A DNA stretch of 64,000 nucleotides from Colwellia sp. M166 (GCF_024585285.1 NZ_CP040755.1:620001-684000), one strand, 5' to 3'. Shown: positions 1 to 9,475, counted from the stretch's first letter. The notes: generated from the letters alone by a model not told the origin. Numbers and translations are program-made.

Positions 1-789
1 TTCATTCTCAAGCTGTTCGTCGGTTAAATCATCATCAGCCCAAGACTGCAATGTATCAACAACTTTGAACTCGGTTTGAATTGTACCAAATTCAATCAAC
101 TTGTATGTTTCAGTACTGGCCCATGCTTTAATTTCATCATGACTAAAGCGATTTTCATCAAATAAACTGTTATCACCAACACCTTTATCGCATAGCGCAA
201 TAAATTGAGCTTTAAAATCATCAAGTTGATAAGTAATACAAGCATCCGCTAATGCACTAAGTAAAAAACAATTGCTGATACCCGGTAAAGCTAAAAATGC
301 CGATAACCATCGATTAATATGTGCTGTTAACTGAACTTTAGTAATCACCCCAACCTCGTATTGAGCAAATACCGCTTCAATAGCCGATGCTTTGCAATAC
401 ATAGCTTGATGACCATCAACAATATAATCAGACAAAGCTTGAGTATTACCATCAGCAACATTATAAAACACGCTTGGGGTTAACTCGGTAAGTGCATCGC
501 CAAATACCGCCTCAATGGGGGTTAAAAAGGTGTCACTGCGCGAAAATAGCTGCAAACATTTTGCCAAGGCTGGCGCATATTTTAATTCGGCTAATAATAA
601 AGTACCGAAAAATAAAACGCCCTGTTGCTCTTCAGTTAATGATGTATCATCCGCGATAAATTGATCTATTAGCCGTTCTAATTCTGGGTAAAATACTGGC
701 CAATGTGTTTTAGCCGCTTCAAGGGCTTCTATCGGTAGCTCATTGTCGTTTGAATTACCCAGTGCCAGTAAAATTTCTGCTAGATTCAT
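1..789 (-). CDS. DUF1186 family protein, 3' part missing at the window edge
   Basis: An open frame runs leftwards from an ATG at 789 and is still open at position 1, so the C-terminus lies outside the window. The visible 263 residues begin MNLAEILLALGN and are mostly helical, with the pattern of DUF1186 proteins: an LPIEALEAAK start, a repeat-like FGTLLLAELKYAPAL segment, and a later run of short helices around the SDYIVDGHQAMYCKASAIEA stretch. DUF1186 members have no known function, and some carry a C-terminal SEC-C zinc motif, which cannot be checked here. The family call comes from recognition of the pattern. No partner gene is close by, as 386 bp separate it from the next gene. Confidence 0.6.
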   Translation of the reverse strand, partial: MNLAEILLALGNSNDNELPIEALEAAKTHWPVFYPELERLIDQFIADDTSLTEEQQGVLFFGTLLLAELKYAPALAKCLQLFSRSDTFLTPIEAVFGDALTELTPSVFYNVADGNTQALSDYIVDGHQAMYCKASAIEAVFAQYEVGVITKVQLTAHINRWLSAFLALPGISNCFLLSALADACITYQLDDFKAQFIALCDKGVGDNSLFDENRFSHDEIKAWASTETYKLIEFGTIQTEFKVVDTLQSWADDDLTDEQLENE

Positions 790-1130
790 GTAAATTCCGC
801 GTTAAATCATTAATTATAAGAGGCAAATGCCAAAGGTTATATATTAACGTCTTCCTGTTAGCGTTACCATTTAAAGCAGAGAATTAGCGTGAAAAAACGC
901 ACTTGGTTACTGTTATAAGTTTAATCATGTGATGGTGAGTAAAGCTTTACCGTCATTAGGCGCATTTTTCGTATGGCCCTTTGTGTAAGAGTTATTTTCT
1001 TTAATATATGGAAGAACATGAGCTATTCGTCTAGACTTTATCCTCGCTCAAATAATCGCTTTACGTGCCTCCTCAAAACTAAAAGTCCACTAATGCGACT
1101 ACAGTTTTGTTAGCAACCGACAGATAAAGA

Positions 1131-1159
1131 AAAACCAGCTTCTGAAAGCAAAAGCTGGC
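1131..1159 (-). terminator. Rho-independent terminator after the Rad50/RloC-like gene
   Basis: On the minus strand a CCAGCTT/AAGCTGG stem is followed by a T-run, 17 bp after the stop codon of the ATPase gene at 1176. The remaining spacer between 790 and 1130 shows no gene or recognisable site. Confidence 0.7.
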
Positions 1160-1175
1160 TTAACAAGATGTTAAA

Positions 1176-3793
1176 CTATAGCGCCAGATCCAATGACTCG
1201 ATTGCAGCTACAATTGTATGAACAGAGTTTCTGTCAAACTCTGCTCGATCTACTTCTTCATGAGTACCTTTGTTCAGATACCGCCATTCGCGAGAATCAC
1301 CATTAACACCTAATAACTGATCTATGGGTGATAAAACATTATGTTTATTGGGATCAGTGAAGTCACCTTTGTTAATCTTAGTTTTAAGTTGATCTGTTAA
1401 CTGACGCAACTCAATTGGCGCATTTGCGGTACGTAATTTGATACTTAAATTGCCATCTCCATGCTTACTGACATATCGCCATACTTTTCCTTTAGTTAAT
1501 AATTCTAACGCTTGGCGAGATTTACCCAATGCAAATCGTATTTCATTTTTACGAATATGTTCTAATGCTCCTTCTATATAGTTTCGTGGGGCGCAATTGA
1601 AATCAACTTGTATATGCGGCTCATCAATACGAGGTAAAAACGCCAACCGCTGGCTACTTCTGGCTTGCTCTACTGATAACATGTTTTGGATATCTTTAAA
1701 GAGTTCCTCTCCATGACATGTCAAGATAATCTGCTTTCCATCAAAGTAATCATCTTCAAATAGAGTGCGCCTGATGGACTCTCGGTGGTCATCATCAATA
1801 GCATTAACCGGGTCATCAAAGATAAGAAGAGGGCAACCTTCTTTTATGTTTTTCGCCAATAGTATTGCCAAACCAATGCAACGAATATGCCCTTCACTTA
1901 ATACATGGAGAGCATCAAAATACTTTTCAGGCTCGTTTTGATAAGAAATTTTTAGCTTCTGGTTTTGTGCTAGCGGTAGCTGAATTGATGCCAATAACTC
2001 TGTTGGCGCATCGTTACGGTTGAATGCATTATATAATTTAACAACTTCATCACCTAAGTTTTCGACTAGCAGTGCAGGCAGCTTCTTACGATAGGTATTA
2101 AGTAAAGCTACAAACTGCTGGTAGGACTCTCTGATTTCAATATTCTGCTCCACAATAGGCTTTTCCTGCTCGACTTCACCGATGAGTGATTTATTTTCTT
2201 CGTCAAATTCACTAATTAGCTTTTGAGCACCTTCAATTGCTTTGATTGCTGCACTCTTCGAAGCAGCTAGCTTTTGAGCGTCATTTAAAAAAACTTTTAA
2301 TCGGTTTAATTCTAGTTGCTGAGCTTTCTTATTCTGTTCAATTTGAACACTTTCAGTATCCTGTTTTTCTAGGGAGTTTACTTGTGTATCAATATGCTGA
2401 ATGGCTGATGTGCCATCACCTAACACAACATTCAAACTATTCCACCATGTCACATTTAATTGAGACATATCAGCTAGCTTGAATGGTGCTAACTTGTTAT
2501 CAATGGAATAAAAATTTAAGCAAGTGGATAATATCTGATGCAATTCTTGAAGCTTTTGAAGCACTGTTTGCTCAAGTTGTTTTATTTTAGTTTGCAATTC
2601 AGCTAAGTGTTGAAGTTTGACTAGCTCCTCTCCTGCATGAGTGAAAGGATTAACGGTTACTTCCGTTAATGGGGTTAAACATGCTGGGCATTTATCAGGA
2701 CTAATTTGCTGAACTTGAGTTACCGATTCAAATAGCCGTTGGAAAGATACTTGTTGGCTTGCATTCGCTAATTCTTCTTTTTTTGTTTATGGTCATTTAG
2801 ACTACTTGCTAACGTTTGTTTGATTAAGGCTAAGTTAGCAGCGGTTAGGTTACTTTTTTGCGGAGCAGGCTTTTGCAGCTCTGCTTCTAATAAAGGTATT
2901 TGCCCTTGCCTTTCCTCAGACCCATTAAGCTCAAACATCATTTTCAGTAAAGTACAGCCTTCTCTATAGCGTGTTGCTAGTGAAGTTTCTTCACCCTTCA
3001 CCTGTTCAACAATGCCTTTATTAAGCTTTATTTGCTGTTCAGCGCCTTGGAGTTGAAGCCGTTTTTGAGAAAGCTTCTTTGCTTTGACACCTTCTACATC
3101 AATGTGTTTTCCATCCATTTCAGGAGAGAAGTTTTTAACAAACTCATTAAACGCATCAAGGCCAAATAGTGTTGATATTAGTTCTGACTGTTTGGCTGGA
3201 GCTTGTGCAGCAATACGCGAAAAGCTATCTATTCGATTTTTCTCAACAAAGCAAAATCGATAAAGAGCATCATTAGGTTTGATATTGACATCACTGCCTT
3301 GAGCATCAATTCCGATCAATTTGGGAGGTACGAATTTATTGGTATGGGCATTTTTCAAATAAGCTTCAACATCTCTAAAACGTTTACTTTCAGCTTCTGC
3401 CACAGAACCTAATAACGCATATTCCAATGCTTCACAGAAACTTGACTTACCTGTACCATTTGGCCCAAAGATAAGAACTAATATACTTTTTAGATCAAAA
3501 GTTTCTTCACGGCTAAATCCCCGAAATGAATCAACAGTCAATTCTTTGAGTAGAGTAAAAGATGCAACATCTGATGTTATATCTTCAAGATCAGTTGGGA
3601 TATCCGCATCTAAATTAGCCCAATATTTTTGAGCAAGCTTTGCGACATTTTTAACCCTTTGTCCCTGATACGTACCTAGAGGAACAATTTTATCTAGGTT
3701 CTTTAGTACCAAGTTAGCGAATTTATGAACTGACTCACTAGATGGAGATGATAGTAAAGTTTGAAGAAAACGTTGATATTCAGACTGGATCAT
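1176..3793 (-). pseudogene. Rad50/RloC-like zinc-hook ATPase, split by a frameshift at an A7 run (possible -1 programmed frameshift)
   Basis: Two adjacent frames together encode an 872-residue SMC/Rad50-type ATPase. The first (3793-2768, 341 aa) has Walker A GPNGTGKS at about residues 110-117 and starts a coiled coil. The second has no start of its own at the junction and continues the coiled coil. Its CPAC motif (about residues 369-372) resembles a Rad50 zinc hook. It also has an ABC-type LSEGH signature (about 632) and Walker B LLIFDDP (about 656-662). The C-terminal helical domain ends with R-x6-H (about R838, H845), a pattern like HEPN ribonucleases such as RloC. The frames meet at C-AAAAAAA-G, where frame 0 reads A_AAA_AAG and stops two codons later at TAG. 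A -1 slip restores the full protein. A good AAGG ribosome site precedes the ATG at 3793. It may be a real two-product gene, a mutant, or a sequencing error. Defence or DNA-damage roles are inference. Confidence 0.7.
2777..2783 (-). promoter_or_regulatory. A_AAA_AAG slippery heptamer at the frame junction
   Basis: On the minus strand the frame-0 codons CAA AAA AAG contain A_AAA_AAG in exactly the phase used by the dnaX -1 frameshift site. A stop (TAG, 2770-2768) follows two codons later in frame 0, while the -1 frame is open for another 533 residues. I see no strong Shine-Dalgarno-like stimulator about 10 nt upstream, and only a weak AGCC/GGCT pairing downstream. The stimulatory parts of a classic site are therefore weak or absent. 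Confidence 0.45.
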
Positions 3794-3948
3794 ACCTTCC
3801 CTTATATTTGATAAATTGTCAGATTGCTCAGCAGAGCCTTAACCTAACGATAATGTCCTTTGTAAATCCTGTTATCAAAGTTATCAGTTTAAAAAACGTA
3901 AGTAAATCAACACGCGACCTAATGCTAATTACTTTGATTTTACACAAT

Positions 3949-4223
3949 AAAAAGACCGTCAATCTTACGAATAAAGGGCTTCTCTTAATCTGGCGATGAG
4001 ATAGAGCTTTAAACTCTTCTCGAAGGTTTAGCGCTACAAACCCTCGTAGCTTTATTTGCATTCAAATAGCAAAAAGGCGCTAACCTTTCGATTAGCGCCT
4101 TCTCTTAATTTGGCGATGAGATAGAGCTTTGAACTCTACGCGAAGGTCTAGCGCTACAAACCCATTACTAAAATAAACGTTCAGATAGCAAAAAGCCCGT
4201 CAATCTTGCGATTAACGGGCTTC
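3949..4223 (-). repeat. tRNA-Ser tail array A: two tandem partial tRNA copies with terminators
   Basis: Reading away from the tRNA on the minus strand, two units follow at a period of 120-121 bp. Each has a spacer starting GCTAT(C/T)TGAA, a copy of the tRNA from the variable arm through the T-arm to CCA (4163-4111 and 4043-3991), then a Rho-independent hairpin. Hairpins lie at 4190-4223 (right after the tRNA), 4071-4102, and a degenerate one at 3949-3983. In the first copy the T-arm still pairs (TAGAG-TTCAAAG-CTCTA) and the variable arm forms GGTTT/AGACC. The 5' half of the tRNA is absent, so these copies cannot be tRNAs. The organisation resembles the rtT repeats after E. coli tyrT. Confidence 0.85.
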
Positions 4224-4231
4224 TCTTAATG

Positions 4232-4322
4232 TGGCGGTGAGATAGAGATTTGAACTCTAGAAGGGCTACAAACCCTTGCCGGTTTTCAAGACCGGTGCTT
4301 TCGACCACTCAGCCATCTCACC
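4232..4322 (-). tRNA. tRNA-Ser(UGA), copy A
   Basis: The minus strand gives a 91-nt class II tRNA with encoded CCA. The acceptor stem is GGTGAGA/TCTCACC with discriminator G. The anticodon loop CTTGAAA contains TGA (4288-4286). The long variable arm is AAGGG-TTTGTAG-CCCTT, and the T-arm is TAGAG-TTCAAAT-CTCTA. It decodes UCA and related serine codons. The gene is identical in length and near-identical in sequence to the copy at 34766-34856, including about 36 bp of leader. Its 3' side is followed by the tail array. Confidence 0.97.
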
Positions 4323-4358
4323 TGAACTCTAAAGCATTGCTGCTTCAGAACGAGGCGA

Positions 4359-4387
4359 ATATTAAATACCTGAGGCGCTTTTGTAAA
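4359..4387 (-). promoter_or_regulatory. Promoter of tRNA-Ser copy A
   Basis: On the minus strand TTTACA (4387-4382), a 17-bp spacer, and TAATAT (4364-4359) form a near-consensus sigma-70 promoter. A GC-rich discriminator (TCGCCTCG) follows, typical of stringently controlled stable-RNA promoters. The second tRNA-Ser copy has the same boxes at the same spacing, although its spacer sequence differs. Confidence 0.8.
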
Positions 4388-4585
4388 GTGCTAATTGCGC
4401 TTATTTTGCATTTTATTTAATTTTTTGTGCCAAGTGCTGAATAATTCATCAAATATCAGATTTTAACTGCCCTTTCGATGTTTATTTGTTCATTTTTAAA
4501 ACGTACGATTTGTAACAATCGTAACGATCCGTATTTATCACGGCAACTGGTATACTATGCTACTGCATATTTACTAGGAGGTGTT

Positions 4586-6047
4586 GTGCCAAAAACTAAC
4601 CAATCTGTTGCTGATCGTAGTCTGCTGAGTTTAACTTGGCCTATTTTTATCGATTTATTTTTCATTTTCATGATCAATGTTACTGATGCTTGGTTTTTAA
4701 GTCGTATTTCTGATTCGGCTGCCGCATCTGTGGGTGCTGTTATGCCGATATTAGGTATTGCCTTCGCACTTTATAGTACATTGCATCAAGGTGGCAGTAG
4801 TGTTGCTTCGCAACGAATTGGCGCTGGTGATCATAAAAAGCTAGCCACTACCTATGGCGCTTTGTTTGTTATTCTTCTATTTGGCGGTATGTTCTTAACC
4901 GTAATGATGTTTTCATTTGCCCCTACTTTTGCACAGTGGATGGGGTTAAATGACAGTATGGCTGATATGGCTAGTATCTATTTAAAAACCATTGGTATGG
5001 GAACATGGATATTAGCCATTAGGTTCGCTGCCGCTGCCATTTTAACGTCGCAAGGTAAAACGCATTGGAACATGTGGTCAACGTTCGTTATGACCGTAGT
5101 AAATATTGTTTTTAACTATTTATTAATTGATGGCAAGTTTGGTTTTCCTGCTTTAGGTGTACAAGGTGTTGCTTATGCGTCAGTTATCGCGTGGGCGGTA
5201 AGCTTATGTTTCACCTTAGTGATTATTATCAGGCATTTAAAAATCAACGTTGCGCTTCCTAAAAGCTGGAGTTTATTTAAGAAAGACAGTGCGCCTATTT
5301 TAAAAATATCCATGCCGTCAGTGCTAGAGCCAATGTCGTGGCAATTAACGCAAATTTTAATGACTGTGATGATCGTCACTATGGGTGAGCTAGCATTAGC
5401 AACGCGCATTTATAGCTTTAACTTGCTTTTTACCGCTATTCTTTACGGTTTTGCCGTTAGTGCGGGTGTGCAAATAAAAGTGGCGCATTATATTGGCGCT
5501 AAACGTTTTGATGATGCGCACAAGCAGCTAATACTGGGGTTAAAACTTGGCGTTGTTGGCGCGATGTTTTTTTGTCTTCACTTTATTAGCTTTCTCAGAT
5601 CAGCTATTTGCGCTATTTACCGAGAATGTTGATATTTGGGCGTTAGGTAAGTTAATACTGCTAGTGGCCATTATGGGCGAGTTTGGTAGAAGTTTTAATT
5701 TAATTGTTGGTTCGTCTTTACGTGCTTCAGGTGATGCGCGTTACGTGTCAATTGTTGGCTTTGTTTTAATGTGGTTTATTGCCCTGCCGTTAGCTTGGCT
5801 ATTAGGGCTACATTATGCTTATGGCCTGGTAGGAATTTGGATAGCAACAAGTTTAGATGAATGTATACGCGGCATTATTGCTTTTAAACGTTGGAATAGC
5901 GGTAAATGGCGCAGCAAAGGCGTATATGCTGAAGAAGTACCAGTACATGATCCAAGCTTAAATGAGCGCGTTGATTGCCAGGAAGCTAATGATTGTCGTA
6001 ATGTTTTTAACCAAGAACCTGAAAAACCAACAAATGATAAAAGCTAA
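4586..6047 (+). pseudogene. MATE family efflux transporter with a frameshift in a T7 run
   Basis: The gene encodes a multidrug and toxin extrusion type inner-membrane exporter, which normally uses an ion gradient to expel drugs or dyes. Two frames make up one protein of about 486 residues: the first carries the SLLSLTWPIFIDLFF start and most membrane helices, and the second continues after GAMFF into VFTLLAFSDQLFALF. The break is the TTTTTTT run at 5567-5573, where removing one T restores the frame. In the frame as read the protein stops at 5632. The likely start is GTG 4586, preceded by AGGAGGT. An ATG upstream at 4478 is open in the same frame but would add an odd, non-family N-terminus. 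It is either an inactivated gene, a phase-variable tract, or a homopolymer sequencing error. Confidence 0.8.
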
Positions 6048-6110
6048 AGCTATAGTTTGTCGCCATAATTTATCAACCTAGGCAAAGCTAATTAACCATC
6101 AGAATGAACA

Positions 6111-6141
6111 AAGCCGCTAAACATACTGTTAGCGGCTTTTT
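6111..6141 (+). terminator. Terminator after the MATE gene
   Basis: GCCGCTAA and TTAGCGGC form an 8-bp stem followed by TTTTT on the plus strand. It lies between the convergent MATE and membrane-anchor genes and could also stop minus-strand transcripts weakly. Confidence 0.85.
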
Positions 6142-6160
6142 GTTGCTAGTATTTTGGCAA

Positions 6161-6697
6161 TTAGCCTTTAATAAGGTAGTAACCTTTCGTTGTTAACGAT
6201 ACGGTTATTGGTTGCTGGCTGCGGTTTTTCCAATACCAACCATGCACGCCTTTGAAAGGTGTGGTTAATGAACCTTTCATGTTGTTTGAAGTTGTAATGG
6301 AGTAACTTTCAAAATAGCCTGTGGTGTCGCCTTCTGGCTCGCCGTGAAAATCAAAATAAAGCACTTCGCCATCGGTTTTCCACTCATATTCTAAATGAGC
6401 ATATTTTTCCATATAGAATTTATATTCTAAGCCCTTATCTGCGGGGATCACAATATCAATACTGTCGTTACGTAATACATGAATTTGCTGACCGTGATCA
6501 ACCACTAAGCTTGGCGACTTTTCAGAGGCTTGAGCAATAGCCGTTAAGCCTAGCGCTTTGCCAATACCTGTTGGGTCAATGTTATATTCTGCCGGTAAAA
6601 TACAGGTAATAAGTAAAACAATAGCAACAATAATTGCCATCATGCCTGCTTTGGTTAACGTGCGTGTGCTATGTACAGGAACTTTAAATTCATTCAT
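6161..6697 (-). CDS. Transmembrane anchor protein, partner of HupE/UreJ
   Basis: This 178-residue protein has a single N-terminal membrane helix (about residues 17-36) followed by LPAEYNIDPTGIGKALGLT, a segment typical of proteins annotated as transmembrane anchor proteins beside HupE/UreJ genes. The remaining 130 residues should face the periplasm and form a beta-rich domain ending in GVHGWYWKNRSQQPITVSL. Members of the family are usually longer. This one lacks the coiled spacer often found between helix and beta domain. It lies 81 bp downstream of the HupE/UreJ gene on the same strand, which suggests one transcript. The exact role is unknown; a link to metal handling is a guess from the neighbour. 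Confidence 0.7.
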   Translation of the reverse strand: MNEFKVPVHSTRTLTKAGMMAIIVAIVLLITCILPAEYNIDPTGIGKALGLTAIAQASEKSPSLVVDHGQQIHVLRNDSIDIVIPADKGLEYKFYMEKYAHLEYEWKTDGEVLYFDFHGEPEGDTTGYFESYSITTSNNMKGSLTTPFKGVHGWYWKNRSQQPITVSLTTKGYYLIKG

Positions 6698-6778
6698 TTT
6701 CTATCCAAATTTACTTCATATGTTGGGGCAAGTTTTAGTTTTGCCGAATTTATCAGAATTATTTTACTTATTGCTGCG

Positions 6779-7474
6779 CTAAGTGATTAAGTAGCCAGTA
6801 AGCTGTAGGCCTATTAGCATAAAACCGGCACTCATTAATGCGGTATTTGTTAGCGTTGCAAAGTGTAAATAGCTTTTATGCCTGCGCCAAAAACTTAATA
6901 TTATTAACACTATGGCTAGCGCTATAAACTGGCCTAGTTCAACACCTATATTGAATGAAATAATGTTACTGACTAAACCATTACTCGGTAATTGAAACTC
7001 TTGTATTTTAGTGGCTAAGCCAAAGCCGTGGAACAAACCGAAAACAATCACGGCAATTTTTGTATTGGGTTGGTAGTGAAATACGCGCTGAAAGCCACCT
7101 AAGTTATCAAAACCTTTATAAACCACTGACAGGCCAATGATAGCGTCGATGATATAAGGGTTAATGTTAATATGGCTAAGTACGCCAAAGAGTAAAGTTA
7201 AGCTGTGTCCAAGGGTAAATAAGCTTACATAAAGCAAAATATCTCGGCCGCGAAACAGAAAAAATATCACACCAACAAGAAACAATAAGTGATCATAGCC
7301 TGTTAGCATATGTTTAGCACCAATATACATAAATGGTATGATGGCAACACCTTGATTTGCTTCTAAAAATTGTCGAGTTACTTCATCTACACCATGTGCC
7401 GATACCGATAAGGAACTCATCATAGCGATAAGCGGCAATAGCCAAGGCAGTATGTTTTTAACGATTTTGTACAC
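6779..7474 (-). CDS. HupE/UreJ family membrane protein
   Basis: The 231-residue product has a signal-like first helix ending near SVSAHG, then about six membrane segments. Family motifs are clear: HMLTGYDHLLFLVG, LGHSLTLLFG and GLFHGFGLA, whose histidines and acidic residues are thought to bind nickel, cobalt or another metal in HupE/UreJ permeases. There are no hydrogenase or urease genes in the window, so the substrate is open. The start is GTG at 7474 with AAGGA seven bases upstream. An ATG four bases upstream is in another frame. It probably forms an operon with the anchor protein downstream. Confidence 0.8.
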   Translation of the reverse strand: MYKIVKNILPWLLPLIAMMSSLSVSAHGVDEVTRQFLEANQGVAIIPFMYIGAKHMLTGYDHLLFLVGVIFFLFRGRDILLYVSLFTLGHSLTLLFGVLSHININPYIIDAIIGLSVVYKGFDNLGGFQRVFHYQPNTKIAVIVFGLFHGFGLATKIQEFQLPSNGLVSNIISFNIGVELGQFIALAIVLIILSFWRRHKSYLHFATLTNTALMSAGFMLIGLQLTGYLIT

Positions 7475-7654
7475 GCATGTGTCCTTATTTGAAATAGCAA
7501 ATTATCAAGGCTGTTCAGCCAACGTTTATACACTATGCTTGGCTGTAATGGGAATATAATTACCTTTTTTAGCAAAAGTGATGCGCGAAGCTCTATCTCC
7601 TGTCATAAAAATAATAAATAATAGTTTACCCTTATCTAATTATTACTTTTGCTG

Positions 7655-8389
7655 ATGAATGACACACTGCAAGTGATCAGTTTACTTGATCTTTCTATTG
7701 CTTTTATCCCGGTGCTGATCGCGATTATTTTTTTGTATCTATGGTCATTAGATGTAAAACAAGCCAGTTATGCCCTTTCGCGTATGCTAGTGCAGTTATT
7801 GCTGATAGGTTATGTGCTGAGCTATATTTTTTATTCTGATAATGCTGGGCTAATTGTCGCTATTTTATTTGCGATGGTGACTATTTCATGTTGGATAGCA
7901 TTACGAACATTAAATGAATACCGCATGTTGTTATTCAAACAGGGATTTGTTGCCATTTTATGTGGTGGTGGCTTTACTTTAGTTGTGATCAGCCAAGGAG
8001 CATTATCAATAACGCCTTGGTATCAACCGCAAGTAATTATTCCATTGGCGGGGATGATATTTGCTACAGCGATGAACAGTATCAGTTTAAGTGCTGAGCG
8101 AATGTTTTCTGAAATTGACAATAAAACCCCGTATTCATTAGCCCGAAAACATGCGCTAAATGCAGCAACTATTCCGGTTATAAATTCTTTATTTGCTGTT
8201 GGTTTAGTGTCAATTCCTGGCATGATGACAGGGCAAATTTTATCTGGTGTTTCACCATTAATTGCGGCCAGATATCAAATAATTGTAATGTGTATGATAT
8301 TTGGCTCTGCAATATTGTCTACGGTGATTTTCTTATTGTTATCTAAGCCTAAAATACAGCAAATTATCACTACAAAAAGTAACGCGTAA
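7655..8389 (+). CDS. FetB-like ABC permease (UPF0014 family)
   Basis: The protein of about 244 residues has roughly seven hydrophobic segments and the UPF0014/FetB signature MNSISLSAERMFSEI followed by a basic ARKHALNAATIPVINS stretch and GLVSIPGMMTGQIL. E. coli FetAB is a putative iron exporter linked to oxidative-stress resistance. The ATPase partner FetA is not adjacent here, which is unusual; it would have to be encoded elsewhere or the permease works without it. The open frame extends upstream to TTG 7649, but ATG 7655 is the more likely start. It is convergent with the radical SAM gene. Confidence 0.8.
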   Translation: MNDTLQVISLLDLSIAFIPVLIAIIFLYLWSLDVKQASYALSRMLVQLLLIGYVLSYIFYSDNAGLIVAILFAMVTISCWIALRTLNEYRMLLFKQGFVAILCGGGFTLVVISQGALSITPWYQPQVIIPLAGMIFATAMNSISLSAERMFSEIDNKTPYSLARKHALNAATIPVINSLFAVGLVSIPGMMTGQILSGVSPLIAARYQIIVMCMIFGSAILSTVIFLLLSKPKIQQIITTKSNA

Positions 8390-8424
8390 TCGTTTTTATT
8401 ATGTACTGACAGCGTCACTAATTT

Positions 8425-9354
8425 CTACAAACCCCTTTGCCACTCTTGTCTGAGCGGAATTGCTTGCGGTTGAGTAATTGCCATATTTACTTTATCGAGT
8501 AAGGCTTGCTTGTCTTTACCTAAAATACCTTTTAGCACCAAGTAATTAGATGCGTGATCAGAGCGGAAAATGGTTTTATCTAAGGTTAAAGTCGTTAATA
8601 AGGTTGCCATTTCTTGAAATAATTCTTGTTGATTTAACTGTCTGAAACGGCCGTTAAAATTTTTGGCAAAACGCTCTTCACCTAAGGGAAAAGATACCAC
8701 TAAAGTGGATAAAAAATCAGGCTGCGCAGCATTCATTAATTTGGCTGAATTTATCGCATGTTGTTGCAAAAGTTCGGGGCCACCCAGACCGTTTAAAATC
8801 ATTACCGATGATTTAATACCGGCTTGTTTTATTTTAGTCAGTGCGGCTAAAGAGCTGTCAAAACTCTCACCCTTTTCAATTAACGTTAGCACTTCATCGT
8901 CGCCACTTTCACAACCGATATACATGAGTGTTAAGCCTAAAGATTTCAACTCAGCTAATTGTTCAACCGTTTTGTTACCTAAATTACGTGGTAAACAATA
9001 ACTCGATACACGGGTTACTTGAGGTAAATGCTTTTTGATCAATAAAAGAATATCTTTTAAGCGCTTAAAGGGTAGCATCATTGCATCACCATCAGCCAAA
9101 AATACCCTGCCCACTGGCAACTTAGATGCCACTATGGTTAATAATTCTTGCTCAATAATCTCGGGCTTCTTGGGTTTAAATTTTTTATTGTCGTTGGTAT
9201 ACATGTCACAGAAGGTGCATTGATTCCACGAACAACCGTTAGTCACTTGTAATATTAAGCTTTTCCACTCACTGGGCGGGCGAAATACAGGTTCGATATA
9301 ATTTAATGGGTACACGGAAAGTCTCGACAACAAAGTAGCAATATTTAACGACAT
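8425..9354 (-). CDS. Radical SAM protein with a CX4CX2C cluster motif
   Basis: This 309-residue enzyme has GCSWNQCTFCDMY near residue 40, giving a C-x4-C-x2-C [4Fe-4S] motif, which belongs to a radical SAM group whose members usually read GCSxNxCTFCxMY. Downstream, FLADGDAMMLP and YIGCESGDDEVL match the SAM-binding strands of the TIM barrel. No extra iron-sulfur or B12 domain is visible. The substrate of this group is not known to me. The gene stands alone, 43 bp downstream of a strong minus-strand terminator and convergent with the FetB-like gene. Confidence 0.75.
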   Translation of the reverse strand: MSLNIATLLSRLSVYPLNYIEPVFRPPSEWKSLILQVTNGCSWNQCTFCDMYTNDNKKFKPKKPEIIEQELLTIVASKLPVGRVFLADGDAMMLPFKRLKDILLLIKKHLPQVTRVSSYCLPRNLGNKTVEQLAELKSLGLTLMYIGCESGDDEVLTLIEKGESFDSSLAALTKIKQAGIKSSVMILNGLGGPELLQQHAINSAKLMNAAQPDFLSTLVVSFPLGEERFAKNFNGRFRQLNQQELFQEMATLLTTLTLDKTIFRSDHASNYLVLKGILGKDKQALLDKVNMAITQPQAIPLRQEWQRGL

Positions 9355-9396
9355 ATTATATTTATGACACTAAATTTAGCTACACAAATTACAAAA

Positions 9397-9429
9397 AAAC
9401 CGATAACACAGCTAGCATGTTATCGGTTT
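9397..9429 (-). terminator. Strong terminator between the DUF3012 and radical SAM genes
   Basis: AAACCGATAACA and TGTTATCGGTTT form a perfect 12-bp stem, and the minus strand continues the T-run to seven bases. A second hairpin, ATCGGTTA/TAACCGAT at 9442-9466, repeats the same ATCGGTT core just before it. Confidence 0.8.
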
Positions 9430-9475
9430 AAGTAAGCTTATATCGGTTAGGTATGGTTTAACCGATGACAGCAAA

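Noticed and set aside
3742..4061. Two open frames across the tRNA-tail region on both strands
   Set aside because: They run through the partial tRNA copies and terminators and have no protein-like composition or ribosome sites.
5547..5632. Programmed frameshift in the MATE gene
   Set aside because: Restoring the frame needs loss of one T (a +1 shift), and there is no phase-correct -1 heptamer or slow codon context; mutation or sequencing error is simpler.
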